Below, in pieces: positions 37,871-49,384 of a stretch of 64,000 nt of DNA. The DNA lies in contig OY756968.1 in assembly GCA_963580455.1 (NCBI GenBank), positions 4,129,544-4,193,543 on the forward strand, written 5' to 3'. This DNA comes from Euonymus europaeus (Eukaryota > Streptophyta > Magnoliopsida > Celastrales > Celastraceae). Every line of letters begins with the position of its first letter. The stretch's first letter is position 1. The notes beneath the pieces are model-generated. The model was not told where the DNA came from, did no database searches, and saw only the letters and a program-made list of their open reading frames with translations. Made by a program: the position numbers and the translations under genes.

Positions 37871-40800
37871 AATGTGCGGTTTTTATGTTACAAAAATAAA
37901 AACGAGAAATGCAACATTAAAATTTAGTTTTCTCATAAACTTTTATTAATTATTATTGTATATTTATATCAAAAAATTAATTTTGAATGGGGTTGAGATG
38001 TTTGTTTCAATGGTAAAGTGATATTGATGGATGAAGAAGTTAGTGGGATTGAAAAGGAGATGACGTATGCATGGTCTCTAAAAACGTAGACAAAAAAAAT
38101 CTCATCTTGGATCCTGTAAGTAACTACTCTTGACTCTCCGATGTCAATTTTGGTTGGCTATTTTACACCACAATTTTGTTTAATTATTAAATTAAATTTC
38201 GAACCCATATCATATAATCAACTCACGAAAATTATTCTAAACCCTAATCTTTGATATCGGTCTAGTTTTGTACTCTCGAGAGTTTATAATCTCATTCAAT
38301 GGAGGAAAAAACGCAAAAGGTACACCTTTATATATACCATTAGACGATGGGAATTGAATACTCTGAAAATCGCAAAACCTCCCACCCGCACTAAATTTAA
38401 TTTCTTGCTTTAATATATTTGTCCTAATTGTCAGTGTTGCCTGCAATTTAATTTGACTTTTAACGAATTATCTCATAAATATACAGAAGACCTTAGCCAC
38501 CGTTGTTTTCTACGTATACTATTCTAGGTCTAATGGGGATGCATAGATTAGTTTTTGAAAGAAAAAAAAAAGTGTAAATAAAATTCTAATTAGCTCTCAA
38601 GAATTAAAGACTAAATTGGTTAAAAGAGAGGACCACTAAATCACAACAGTATTATACGCTAATTAAGTTATCATTAAACATTCTTAACTATCATTATTTT
38701 AGGGCAACAAAATGAAGTTAAGTTGGACTATAGTAAAAGAAAAGCGAGCCTAATCTATGACCAAAAGTATACTAGCCTTGAATTCCCTACTCTATACTTA
38801 TCATCAAAAGTATTGTAGCCTCGAGTGCCCTACTACATGCATGCTACTATTTTATAATATATATATATACACACACATATATATAGATAGCGTGGGCGCA
38901 TGTTAATATAAAATGATGATCAAAGGACCACTAAATATAAAAATTAAAATCACAGAAAGATTAACAATCAATCACCTCAGAGTAATATTTAAATCGATCG
39001 ATGATCCTTTAATCAAAAATGAAAAATAATGATAATTGAAATGCTTTGAAGTAATTAATGGTAAGTTGGTAACATAAAATTGAGGTGGTTTGGACTTTGG
39101 ATATCTAATCTTAATTTTGAAGTCAACTAATATGTATTTAGTGTACATATGTAAAAAAAATAACAATTGGGTAACCCTACAATATAAGTAATAATTACAA
39201 TTACATGTCGCGAGAAGCCCGAGTTATAATTACTAATAACGAAATATTTGACCTCGATCTTAAGAGTTAAGAAGTGATTGGTTATGAAGTTTGGGATTGA
39301 TTAGAAGAGTCATTATCACAACGTCCACAAGGCTCAGCATTGTCATTTATTGTGAATGAAACAATTCAAGAAAGATGGTTAATCAAATTAGACATTAATA
39401 AATAATTTATCTCCAATAAATCTAAAATTGTTGTATATTCTTGTTGGCGGGGTAGTCATGTTACTCAACAACCCTGCAATAGTGAGTAGCGATTGCCACA
39501 TATATTTGCAAAAGCAAAGCATGCAGCAAATATCTGTTCCAGTAATTGCCACAAATGGCTTCATCATTGGCTCTCTTGTGTCCATATGTGAGGGTGCATG
39601 TTGCTTTGTGTCATGGATCTATCAGAAGATGTGATATATATATAATTCGCTATGATACTCATGAAAATGGATTACACAGTAGGGTTAGAATATTCAAGCT
39701 TCTGTATATTATAAGTTGTCAAGTTTGGCTCTTCTGCATAAGCTTTTTTCTAGAAAAATTTCCTTTGCCAACCATACATTGATTTTGTTTTGACATTTTT
39801 TTAGGTTTTTATATATAATTCTCTTTGCAAAAAATATACAATAAATAATATTATGAACATATATTGTCAAATTTAATTTTTCCCACTCCGCCTATGACTT
39901 TTAGACCGATTTATCAAATCCATAGATTGCTCTTTCCTTTGGAATCTGTATAGATGATTTATCTACAAGGACACCCAAAAGAATAATAAACACCAATAAA
40001 AAAGGAAAAACTTGAATAGAAGTTTAATTAGAATCTATCACTTTAAATATAATAATAGAATATTACCTTAAATGTAATGAATAATAAATAAACAATGCTT
40101 AAAAGATTATTTTTGGGGACAATTTTTTTTAACTTGTTGAAAGATTAAACTAGTTTCATTTAACTATATATATATGAGCAAGCCAAGACCAAAATAGAGA
40201 AGTTGTTAAATATTTATATATCACATCAGTTACGTTTAAGCGAATGTTGTGATTTATAAGTAAAGATTTAATATCAATCGATAAAAAAAATCCTCTTTTA
40301 AGAACTAATTGTTTAGACTTAGGTTCAAAAGAGACAATACCTCTTCAAAATACATCTTTGAGTTGTTTCGGTTGGATTTTGGGTGCTCTCACGAATATCC
40401 AATTTATTTCAGATAAATCATATCTCTTTTAGTCATCAATGGTTTGGCTAATTAGCAGAAACAAATTTACATGACCTAAGTCTATGTTGGTTGTTATAGC
40501 ATATCCAAATCTCGTGTAGCTGTGTAAATCCATCGTCATTTTAATTTGTTGCAAGCAATTTCAGCTAGTACTTCTCCTCGAGAGTTAGTAACAGCAGTTG
40601 AGGACATGTAATAACGGTAGATTTTTGTTGGGAAAAGAATAATAGCGTATGTTTTTGTTGATGCTATTGTATTGAGAGACATGTTTTGCTGATTTATCTA
40701 AGTATATATGTAACTTGATTTTTTTATATAATAGAGACAAAATAGAGTTTCGAGACGAACTTCTTTTGCTATCATATAACAAATTCATATATGTAATTAT

Positions 40801-41153
40801 ACATATCGAGGGCTTAGCAGTAAAAAGTGAACAATGATGATATTTTTGGACACCAGAGCAAAGTTACTATTATGAATTGAAAAATCTCACATTGTTTGAA
40901 CAATAAAAAAATAACAAAACTGTGAACGTTCGATGTATCTATGAGAACTAAACAACAATATCTCGAATGTGAGTGAGCACCATATTTATAGCAGTTAATT
41001 ACATAGATTTACCTGTTTTGAGAATTTTCAGGGAATTATTACCCCTAAAGATTTCCAAGCCAAAGAGGAAAAATTGTGTAGCAGTCGTTGGATATTTGAA
41101 GCACATCCCGTGAGACTTCCATTCCCTTCATATAGTTTGATGATGCCAAAAAC
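37871..41153. other. AT-rich spacer without recognised genes
   Basis: About 3.3 kb with TA microsatellites near 38861. The frames at 39388-39585 and 39428-39634 overlap on opposite strands and carry no domain I can name. A minus-strand B-box-like GGGTTCGAA lies near 38200. Confidence 0.4.
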
Positions 41154-41830
41154 TGTCCGTCCTAACTGGATACCAATCAGTCCGGTCAGACTCCAAATTG
41201 CTGAGCTGGATGTCCTACACAGTAAGCAAACGTAAGCTAAGAGAGACCCCGAGTTAGTTCGGGGGGCCCGCTCCGACGCTCAAGTCAGTTAGGTAATTCT
41301 CAGTTGAGAGGGCTCGGTCTCTGAGAGCTTTCTCAACTTAAGCAACAGTAATGTCAATTGTGACGTAAAAATTTACCTGTCGCATGGGCCGCCTTTTATA
41401 GAGATTTACAGAGTTCTTATTCCTTTAGGAATGAAACTCCTCTCTTCCTTATCTGAGCGCATTTGTCGGAGTTGTAGTCCTTTTGGGTCTCTACTCCTTG
41501 TAGGATTAGGACTCCTTAAAGAAGGAATGGATCTAGTTCTGATCCGACAATGGCCGACCGACCACCCTATTAACTCAGGATGACCGACTGACCTATATGC
41601 CAATATTGACAATATTACCACCTAATAGCTGAAGACCAAACCGATCTATAGAGGATGACCGACCGAACCAACCACCGGCCTGAGAGGGCCTAGCTGTAGC
41701 TAAGATGACCGACCGACCGAACAAATAATATTTTAGGTTGGTCGGCCAGCAAGGCGCAATGCTGCCCGTCCGAGGTGGACATTTACACGCGTCACAATCT
41801 TATTGGGTGGACCAATTTGGCGATATCACA
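41154..41830 (-). mobile_element. Ty3/gypsy-type LTR with primer-site stub
   Basis: A 677-bp block, clearly richer in GC than its surroundings, starts TG and ends CA. On the minus strand it has CTATAAAAGGCGGC (a TATA box, about 41401-41388) and then CTGACTTGAGCGTCGGAG, a phrase typical of plant Ty3/gypsy LTRs near the RNA 3' end. Immediately beyond the LTR, GTTTTTGGCATCATC resembles a CG-decayed TTTTTGGCGCCGTT internal start. Only one LTR is seen, so the element is truncated or recombined. Confidence 0.7.
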
Positions 41831-42050
41831 GTTCGTTCTTTTCATCGTCCTTGTAGAAGGGAATATCTGGGAAATATGCAGTCAGATAGAAGAAATTCAT
41901 ATTCATAATAGGTGCTGATTCCCCTTCCCTAAAACTGGGCCGAACAGGTTTCAAGTTAGGCCCTTAAGCTGAATTCTATTTATATTGGGCCGGCCCATGG
42001 CATACCTTTCCCTTATATTTTGAGTCTCACCAAATTGTCAACAATAATCT
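41831..42050. other. PPR upstream region
   Basis: Short spacer between the LTR and the PPR start. It contains GGGCCGGCCCATGG (about 41987), holding TGGGCC/GGCCCA-type site II motifs that are common upstream of plant organelle-protein genes. Confidence 0.4.
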
Positions 42051-43886
42051 TTGACACTCATGAGAACCAGAAACCTCCAATATTCGACCCAAATTTCATC
42101 TCAGTACTGCGAAAACGTCCTTACACATTACATCTACATCAGCGAAACCGTTAAACAGCTGAAAAAAACACACACAGTCTTACTCAAAGTGTTGACTGAA
42201 CCCTATACCTACAAGCTGTTCTTCACTCGATTTCTCCGGCAACTTCTCCGAGTACCTGGCGACAGCTTTAATTATGCACGCAAGGTGTTCGATCAAATAC
42301 CCGACTGCAAAAGCCAGTTTCTTTGGACTTCCCTCATACGTATCAATGTATCCCATGGTTTATTCAACGAATCAATCCTTCTATATGCTGAGATGCACCA
42401 GAGAGGCATATTTCCATCTGGGTTCACCTTCTCATCAGTGCTCAATGCGTGTGCTCGCATGCCAGCAATCTGTGAAGGCAGACAAATACACTCGAAAACT
42501 TTAAAGACAGGTTTCCTGAGTAACAAGATTGTGCAAACTGCGTTACTTGATATGTATGCCAAATGTGGGTTTTCTATGGACGCGAGGATTGTGTTTGATA
42601 CGATGGATGATAAAGATGTCACTACTTGGACAGCAATGATTTGTTGTTACTCAAAGACAGGTGTTATGGATGAAGCTCGTCACTTGTTTGATATCATGGG
42701 AGAGCGCAATGTGGTTTCTTGGACAACCATGGTTGCTGGATATGCAAATTGTGGTGACATGAAATCGGCAAAGGAGTTGTACGAGATGATGACGGAGAGA
42801 ACTTCGGTTGCGTGCCTCACTATGATAGCAGGCTATGGGAAATGTGGTGAAGTGAGCGAAGCTAGAAGAATTTTCGATGCGATGCCAGTGAAAGATGCTA
42901 CGTGTTGGGCTGCAATGGTTGCGTGTTATGCGCAAAATGGGTATGCAAAGGAAGCTATTGAGATGTACAAGGTGATGAGAGAAGAAAATGTGAGGGTTAC
43001 AGAGGTAGCAATGGTTGGAGCTATGTCCGCTTGTGCACAACTAGGAGATGCGGAAATGGCAATGACATTAGCTGAGCATATGGAAGGAGGGTCCTTCAGT
43101 GAGTACTTCATTTATCAAGTTCATCTTTGCTGTTATATGTATTATTACTAACATTAGAAGTTGATGTTTCATGTGTAGCTGATCATTTCTCTCATTCGCC
43201 GAACACTTGCAGATAGGACGCTAATTGTGTCCAGTGCGCTGATTCACATGTATGCAAAATGTGGCGATGTGGAGAAGGCTTTGACTGAATTTGGTAGAGT
43301 GAAAGAGAGGGACATAGTATCATATAGCACGATGATCACAGCCCTTGCTGACCATGGGAGGTCCCAAGCAGCATTGGATCTCTTCTTGAGGATGCAAAAG
43401 GAAGGAATAAAATGTAACCAGGTTACTTTCATTGGTGTCCTTAACGCATGTAGTTATGGAGGCCTAGTTGAAGAAGGATGCAAGCACTTTGAGCTAATGA
43501 CTCGAGTTTATGGCATTGAGCCCTTAGCAGAGCATCTTACTTGCATGGTTGGCCTCCTTGGAAGGGCCAGACAACTTGAAAAGGCATACAGTCTTATATT
43601 GGAAAATGAGGAGTTATGTGATGCTGGAACTTGGGGTGCTTTGCTAGGAGCTTGTGAAATCCATGGCAATGCTAAAATGGGTGAGATCGCGGCAAGTCAT
43701 CTCTTTAAGTTGGAACCGGAGTGTACTGGAAATTATGTGCAGTTGGCAAATATATATGCATCCGTTAGTAGATGGAATGATGCAGAGAAAGTCAGGAAGA
43801 TGATTAGGAAACAAGAGTGGACAAAATCTCCTGGTTGTAGCTGGATATCAAGTAGGGAAATACATAATACAGTTCTTCCTTGTTGA
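42051..43886 (+). CDS. Pentatricopeptide repeat protein, PLS class with E domain
   Basis: Two exons, 42051-43098 and 43213-43886, join in frame to 573 residues. The array of roughly 35-residue repeats has classic P, L and S signatures: FTFSSVLNACARM, TALLDMYAKCG, DVTTWTAMICCYSKTG, NVVSWTTMVAGYANCGD, LIHMYAKCGDVEKA and FIGVLNACSYGGLVEEG. The tail has an E domain (from about 488): GTWGALLGACEIHGN, EPECTGNYVQLANIYASVSR and WTKSPGCSWI. There is no DYW domain, and the protein stops soon after SWI, so E+ is absent or cut short. PLS-E proteins usually help C-to-U editing or other RNA steps in plastids or mitochondria. The N-terminus does not decide which. Many PLS genes lack introns; this one has a 114-bp intron. 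Confidence 0.9.
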
Positions 43887-45126
43887 ACTCTGGCTATTGA
43901 CAATGCTAGAAAATCCTTGACAATGAGACAAAAATAGGGATGACAATTTCACTTGTGGGTGCCGCCCCGATTTGGTCGGGTTCGGGGCCGGGTTCACAGA
44001 TTCCCCGAATTCTCTCAACCGGGTATGGGAGGGAGATGGTATTGTCATGCCCGGCCCCGAACCTGCCCCGAATATCATATACATAACACACATATATATA
44101 TATAAAACATATAAAAATATAGATTAGTAGAAGAACTTGAACCTGAACACGAACACATGTAAATGTGTGTGTTTATATATATATATATTTCAGTATATAC
44201 ATATATATTGACATAAACATATAATATTATAATATTTTGGGTTCAGGATGGGGTCGGGGAAGAGTAATATCAACCTAGAAAGTCTTCCGGGTTTCTAATG
44301 CTTGAAATAGTCCTATTGCGTGATCAATTTCGATCACCAATGAGAAATTAAGAATGCTATTTAGGCCTAAACTTTAGGTAAATTTATAAAATATAAAATC
44401 TTATTTTATTTTTTTCAGCACCGTATATGGTCAACAAATAGCATAATATTTTTGAACTTTTTTCAACAAAACTAGTGTTAACAATGAAAAAAATTCCAAC
44501 AAATAGCATAGTCTTAAATGGATAATATATAAAAGTGCAAATACTTCAAATTCAACAAATAGGATAGTATTTTTTTTTCCTTTTATGAACAGGTCCATGT
44601 GCTAAAAATAAAAAAGAATTAATGCGTGGAAATCATGTTAATAAAAAGAATAAACGAATGCTGAATTTTCGTATCCCGGAGTTGCAGGATTGGATCGATT
44701 AATTTAGTGATTGACGGGCTTGGTGTGACCAAGTTTTATTACACATTTACACGTTAGGGAAAGGCTAGTTTTGGATCCCCGTTTTCGATAATTAAATCCC
44801 CTTTAACATCGTAAGTCGTGCAAATTAATTTCTTATTGTATTAATTCTTTTGTAAATATATTATAAAAATAATAAATTTGACATTTGACCAAATAAGGGC
44901 CCAGGAAGCTTCTGTCCTTTATTTTTTTAATGTTGTTTTACATTTATTATTCATTCCTCCCTCCTTACAACTGAGGGACTCTCGTTGAATATTTGAAGTT
45001 TTATTGCATTCCTGCAATTGACTGTACGAAATTCCTAATCTGTGGCTTTACGGCGGCTGCATGTCTGCACTGTTGATCATAGAAAAGTCATTAGCCATCG
45101 CATACATTTAACTGCCACACAACCGG
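43887..45126. other. spacer between PPR and DFR-like gene
   Basis: Holds a GC-rich inverted repeat (listed separately), AT dinucleotide tracts near 44091-44215, and otherwise AT-rich unassigned DNA. Confidence 0.4.
43979..44063. repeat. 14-bp perfect inverted repeat, GC-rich
   Basis: GGTTCGGGGCCGGG at 43979-43992 is the exact reverse complement of CCCGGCCCCGAACC at 44050-44063, with a 57-base loop. It lies about 90 bases after the PPR stop codon in AT-rich surroundings. It could be part of a dispersed GC-rich plant repeat or a hairpin in the PPR 3' UTR. Confidence 0.7.
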
Positions 45127-45134
45127 TATAAATA
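45127..45134 (+). promoter_or_regulatory. TATA box of DFR-like gene
   Basis: TATAAATA, 75 bases before the ATG, with a GA-rich leader between. Confidence 0.65.
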
Positions 45135-45169
45135 GAGACTGCTGGGTTCCATCTCTTTCATGCTCATGC

Positions 45170-45199
45170 GAGAGAGAGAGAGAGACTGAGAGAGAGAGA
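45170..45199 (+). repeat. (GA)n tract in DFR-like leader
   Basis: About 14 GA units with one interruption, ending just before the start codon. Probably transcribed as 5' UTR. Confidence 0.75.
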
Positions 45200-45201
45200 T
45201 C

Positions 45202-46548
45202 ATGAGAGAGAACAGAGGTACAGTTTGTGTAACAGGTGGCACAGGCTACATCGCTTCATGGTTGGTCATGAGACTTCTTGAGAATGGTTACTCTGTCAAT
45301 ACAACCATTAGACCTGACCCAGGTCAGTTTTTTTCTTTTCCTTTTCCTCGTCTCTTTTGCTTAGCTTAATTTACAACTATACGTACGAGATGTTTTATTC
45401 ATACAATATATGTTGACATATACATGCATGATCAGAACGTAAGAGAGACCTCAGCTTCCTCAAAAACCTACCAGGAGCGCCGGAGAATCTCCAAATCTTC
45501 GAAGCCGATCTCAGCGATCCGGAGAGTTTCGACGTGGCCATCCAAGGATGCGTCGGCGTGTTTCATCTCGCGGCATCAGTTGATCTCGGAAAAGGCGAAT
45601 CTGTTGAAGTAGTGACGAGAAGATCAGTCAATGCAGTCCTGGAAATCTTGAAATCATGCTTGAAATCAAAGACTGTAAAGCGGGTCGTGTACACTTCCAG
45701 TCAATCTGCAGTCATTTCTGGTAATAATGTAGAAATCATGGACGAAAGCTTTTGGAGCCACGTGGATTATGGCCAGACCAAGCAAGCCTACACTATTTCA
45801 AAGACATTAACTGAAAAGGCAGCTCTAGAGTTTGCACAAGAACATGGTTTGGAACTTGTTACAGTGATTCCTCCATTTGTTGTTGGTCCTTTTATTTGTC
45901 CTCAGTTTCCCATTTCAGTCAGGATGATATTGGCTCTGGTCCTAGGTAAGACTAGTAGTCGTCAGTCCTTACATTGCACTAGATTATATTTAGATCCAGA
46001 TCCTCACACAATATTCATACCATATACATATATATGTATATATATAACTTGTTTTTCTTAATTTATATATATATTGACTGGCATTTGTTTGATATATTTT
46101 ATTTCAGGTGACAGTAATTTTTATCCTATGATCCATGATTCATCCATGGTGCACATAGATGATGTGGTTAGGGCTCACATCTTCCTTTTCGAACACGGGG
46201 ACGCAAGAGGGAGGTATATTTGTTCCTCTGAGAAACTAAAACTTCTGGACATGGCTAAGTTGATTTCTGCCAAATATCCAGAATTCCCAATACCATCAAT
46301 TGAGTGAGTTTATTAAATTTGATTTTTTTTTAATTAATTTTTAGTCAAAACTTTATCAGTGTGTTACTAAAAAGAATTAAGATGTTAATTTTGTGGTTTT
46401 TGGCAGATCTTTAAAGGAGATTAAAGGATATAAAATGGCAGGTTTATCATCAAAGAAACTCTTGGATTCTGGTTTTGAGTTCAAGTATGGTGTAGATAAA
46501 ATGTTTGATGGAGCAATAGAGTGCTGCAAAGAGAAGGGCTATCTATAG
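45202..46548 (+). CDS. NADPH-dependent reductase, dihydroflavonol/vestitone reductase-like
   Basis: Four exons, 45202-45322, 45436-45945, 46108-46303 and 46407-46548, give 322 residues, close to vestitone reductase (about 326). It is an extended short-chain dehydrogenase. The N-terminal [11 protein letters not shown] (10-20) binds NADPH in a Rossmann fold. Catalytic residues are Ser in YTSSQSAV (128/129) and Tyr159/Lys163 in [22 protein letters not shown] and [18 protein letters not shown] are further family blocks. Compared with true DFR, the segment between SFWSHVDY and YTISK seems shorter and lacks the usual KP.GW stretch, so substrate is uncertain. It is cytosolic by analogy. Anthocyanidin reductase or cinnamoyl-CoA-reductase-like enzymes are alternatives; the vestitone reductase-like group fits best. 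Confidence 0.88.
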
Positions 46549-46852
46549 TTTGCTTGTTAACATCGTCTACTGTTTTTGAGATTCTTTCATTCTGTTTTTG
46601 TTTTGTGTACCTTAAAGATAATGGTGGGATTCTTTCATTATATTTCTCTTGTATCTTTGTGAGTTAATCCTAAAAAACTTTAACCAGAATACCCTAATGA
46701 TGAGTTGATGACTTTGTCTAATTTCAAATCTTACTGTTGGATTTTATTATTATCCTCCCATTAACAAAATATATACATATATTTTGAATTGATGTTGATG
46801 TGTATTTAACAAAATTGATGGTGTATTTAACCGTCCCCTAATTTTATATACA
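46549..46852. other. DFR-like 3' region
   Basis: T-rich 3' UTR followed by AT-rich spacer. No gene seen. Confidence 0.5.
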
Positions 46853-48897
46853 AAAGAGGTATTCCTATAAATCTGAACATTCTAAGGCGTTAATCAACAA
46901 AATCGATCAAATTTAAAAGGTCTCAGTGCATTTTACTCTAAATTATTTTACTTGGGCTGTATTCTGGTGGCTAATGCCACAACGGTTGCTCATATCTTGT
47001 TTTTTTTTGTTCTTTAGTTATATTTATTAAGATAATATTAAATATAATATTGTAAAAAATTTGACATAATAATTTCAATTTTATAAATATCTTTGTAATT
47101 TATACTTGAAATTAAATTTAATAATAAATTATACTTATAAATTTATAATGAAATAACCGTAAGAAATAATAATAAAAAAAGCATGTTGACCTAAACTGAA
47201 ATCAGAAATCAACCATACGCCTAAACTCTACAACTCTAATCGTCAATAGGATTCAAATCCACAATGTTGTACAAATCCAACCTCAACAATAGCAAAAATC
47301 CACAAAATTAACAATCACACAAGATAAAAAAAAATTCATCCCATTCTTTTTTCTACATTTTATCTTACCCTGAATTCCTTACCTCTACTAACCCAAATTG
47401 CATATCGTCCCTCGAATTGATAAAATAAACGGTGATAATCCCATGAAAAATGAGAGTTTTGATGTTCGATCAGGTATGAGATGAATATTGAAGGTGAAGA
47501 GATAAAGGATTAGAGAGAGAGGTGTGAGAGAGACATGATGTCAGAGAAACTCCAAAGGTGCTTGAGAGTAGCGGTATTAAAATTTTTGGAGTGTGTACAG
47601 TGTGAATAGAATATGTAAAAAAGTGAAAAAAAAATTATATTGGTAGATGTGGATTGGGGGTGGAAAAGTGAAAAATTGTATTAGGAGATGTATACACTTG
47701 ATATTTGTAAAGTGATAAGAAAGAGTATGTAAAAAGTGAAAATATTATATTGAGAAATTTGTTTTGATTATGTGAATGTGTATGTGGTTTAATTTTTGTG
47801 TAATAGAAGTATAACTCAATTGAAAGAGGAATCCCTATAAATCTGAACATTCTAAGGTGTTAATCAACAAAATCAATCAAATTTAAAAGGTCTAAGTGCA
47901 TTTTACTCTAAATTATTATTGGGCTGAACTACAAAACAGTCTAATTAAATAACTGTACAAAAACAGTCCACCTTCTTACCATTAGATTAAATGGTATAAT
48001 CTTCACCATTACCTAAATATTCTGGTGGCTAATGGCACAACGGTTGCTCATATATTTTTTTTTATTATTCTTTAGTTATATTTATTAAGATAATATTAAA
48101 TATAATATTATAAAAAAATTGACATAATAATTTCAATTTTATAAATATCTTTGTAATTTATACTTGAAATTAAATTTAATAATAAATTATACTTATAAAT
48201 TTATAATGAAATAACCGTACGAAATAATAATAATAATAAAAAAGCATGTTGACCTAAACTGAAATCAGAAATTAACCATACGCCTAAACTCTACAACTCT
48301 AATCCTCAATAGGATTCAAATCCACAATGTTGTACAAATCCAACCTCAACACTAGTAAAAATCCACCAGACAATCACACAAGATAAAAACATTCATCCCA
48401 TTATTTTTTCTACTTTTTTTTTTATCTTACCCTGAATTCCTTACCTCTACTAACCCAAATTGCATATCGTCCCTCAAATTGATAAAATAAATGGTGATAA
48501 TCCCATGAAAAATGAGAGTTTTGATGTTCGATCAGGTATGAGATGAATATTGAAGGTGAAGATATAATGGATTAGAGAGAGGTGTGAGAGAAACATGATG
48601 TCAGAGAAACTCTAATGATGCTTGAGAGTAGCGATATTAAAATTTTTAGAGTTTGTAGAGTGTGATAAGAAATAAAATATGTAAAAAGTGAAGAAAAAAA
48701 AATTGTTTTGGTAGATGTGGATTGGGGTGGAAAAAGTGAAAAATTGTATTAGGAGATGTGTACACTTGATATTTGTAGAGTGATAAGAAAAAATATGTAA
48801 AAAATGAAGAAAAAAAATTGTATTGAAAAATGTGTTTTGATTATGTGAATATGTATGTGGTTTATTTTCGTGTAATAGAAGTATAATCCAATTGAAA
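46853..48897. repeat. tandem duplication of a ~1-kb unit
   Basis: Unit 1 (46853-47822, 970 bp) and unit 2 (47823-48897, 1075 bp) are head-to-tail and highly similar throughout. Both start near CCTATAAATCTGAACATTC and end GTAATAGAAGTATAA. Unit 2 has an extra 91 bp at 47927-48017. Each unit has internal sub-repeats of the type GTGATAAGAAxxxxTATGTAAAAA. Frames within are short and poorly shared between the copies, so it is probably non-coding. Confidence 0.9.
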
Positions 48898-49384
48898 TAT
48901 TTGAAGAGTGTTTTGGAGAGTGCCTTCTACACTTGCTCTCAGTATCCAATTGGCTTTCTTCCTTCAATACTGGTAAGGGTGCAGAAATTTATCCCATAAA
49001 TTCAACTGAGTCCAACCTGTGAGATAATTCCTCCTTGAGCTGTGAATTGATCTCCACTCGACGTACGTATTGCTCAAACACAAACATAGAGATTAGCATC
49101 CAATTGACGACTACCTCCATAATTGTGTCCCAATTGTGGAGAGAGTGTCAAGACGTTTAAGGATTTAAATCCTAAATTAATAGATATATTTTAGAAAAAA
49201 GTTAAAACATAATTAAATTTATAAACAGTAATAACATAACCGAGGGTTTCTTGCGGAATATTGAAATTATTAAAAAGAAAAATAGAAAATCGAAAGTCCT
49301 CATCCTCTCGAACTGCACTTGTCTTTAGGATACTCGACCAAATTTCCTCCTACCTCAGACTCGGAGTGGCAGAAGTTGAAGCCT
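48898..49384. other. CLPP4 upstream region
   Basis: Spacer and probable promoter of CLPP4. No clear TATA box, as is common for plastid-protein genes. Confidence 0.4.

Noticed and set aside
39388..39634. overlapping frames that loosely resembled the Copia LVGGLxYL segment
   Set aside because: The match covers only a few residues and does not continue; treated as chance.
42651..43040. 129-codon minus-strand His/Ser-rich frame
   Set aside because: Antisense shadow of the PPR repeats.
47635..48967. short minus-strand frames (71-72 codons) in both units of the 1-kb duplication
   Set aside because: They are only partly alike, AT-driven and not preserved in frame between copies, so not supported as genes.
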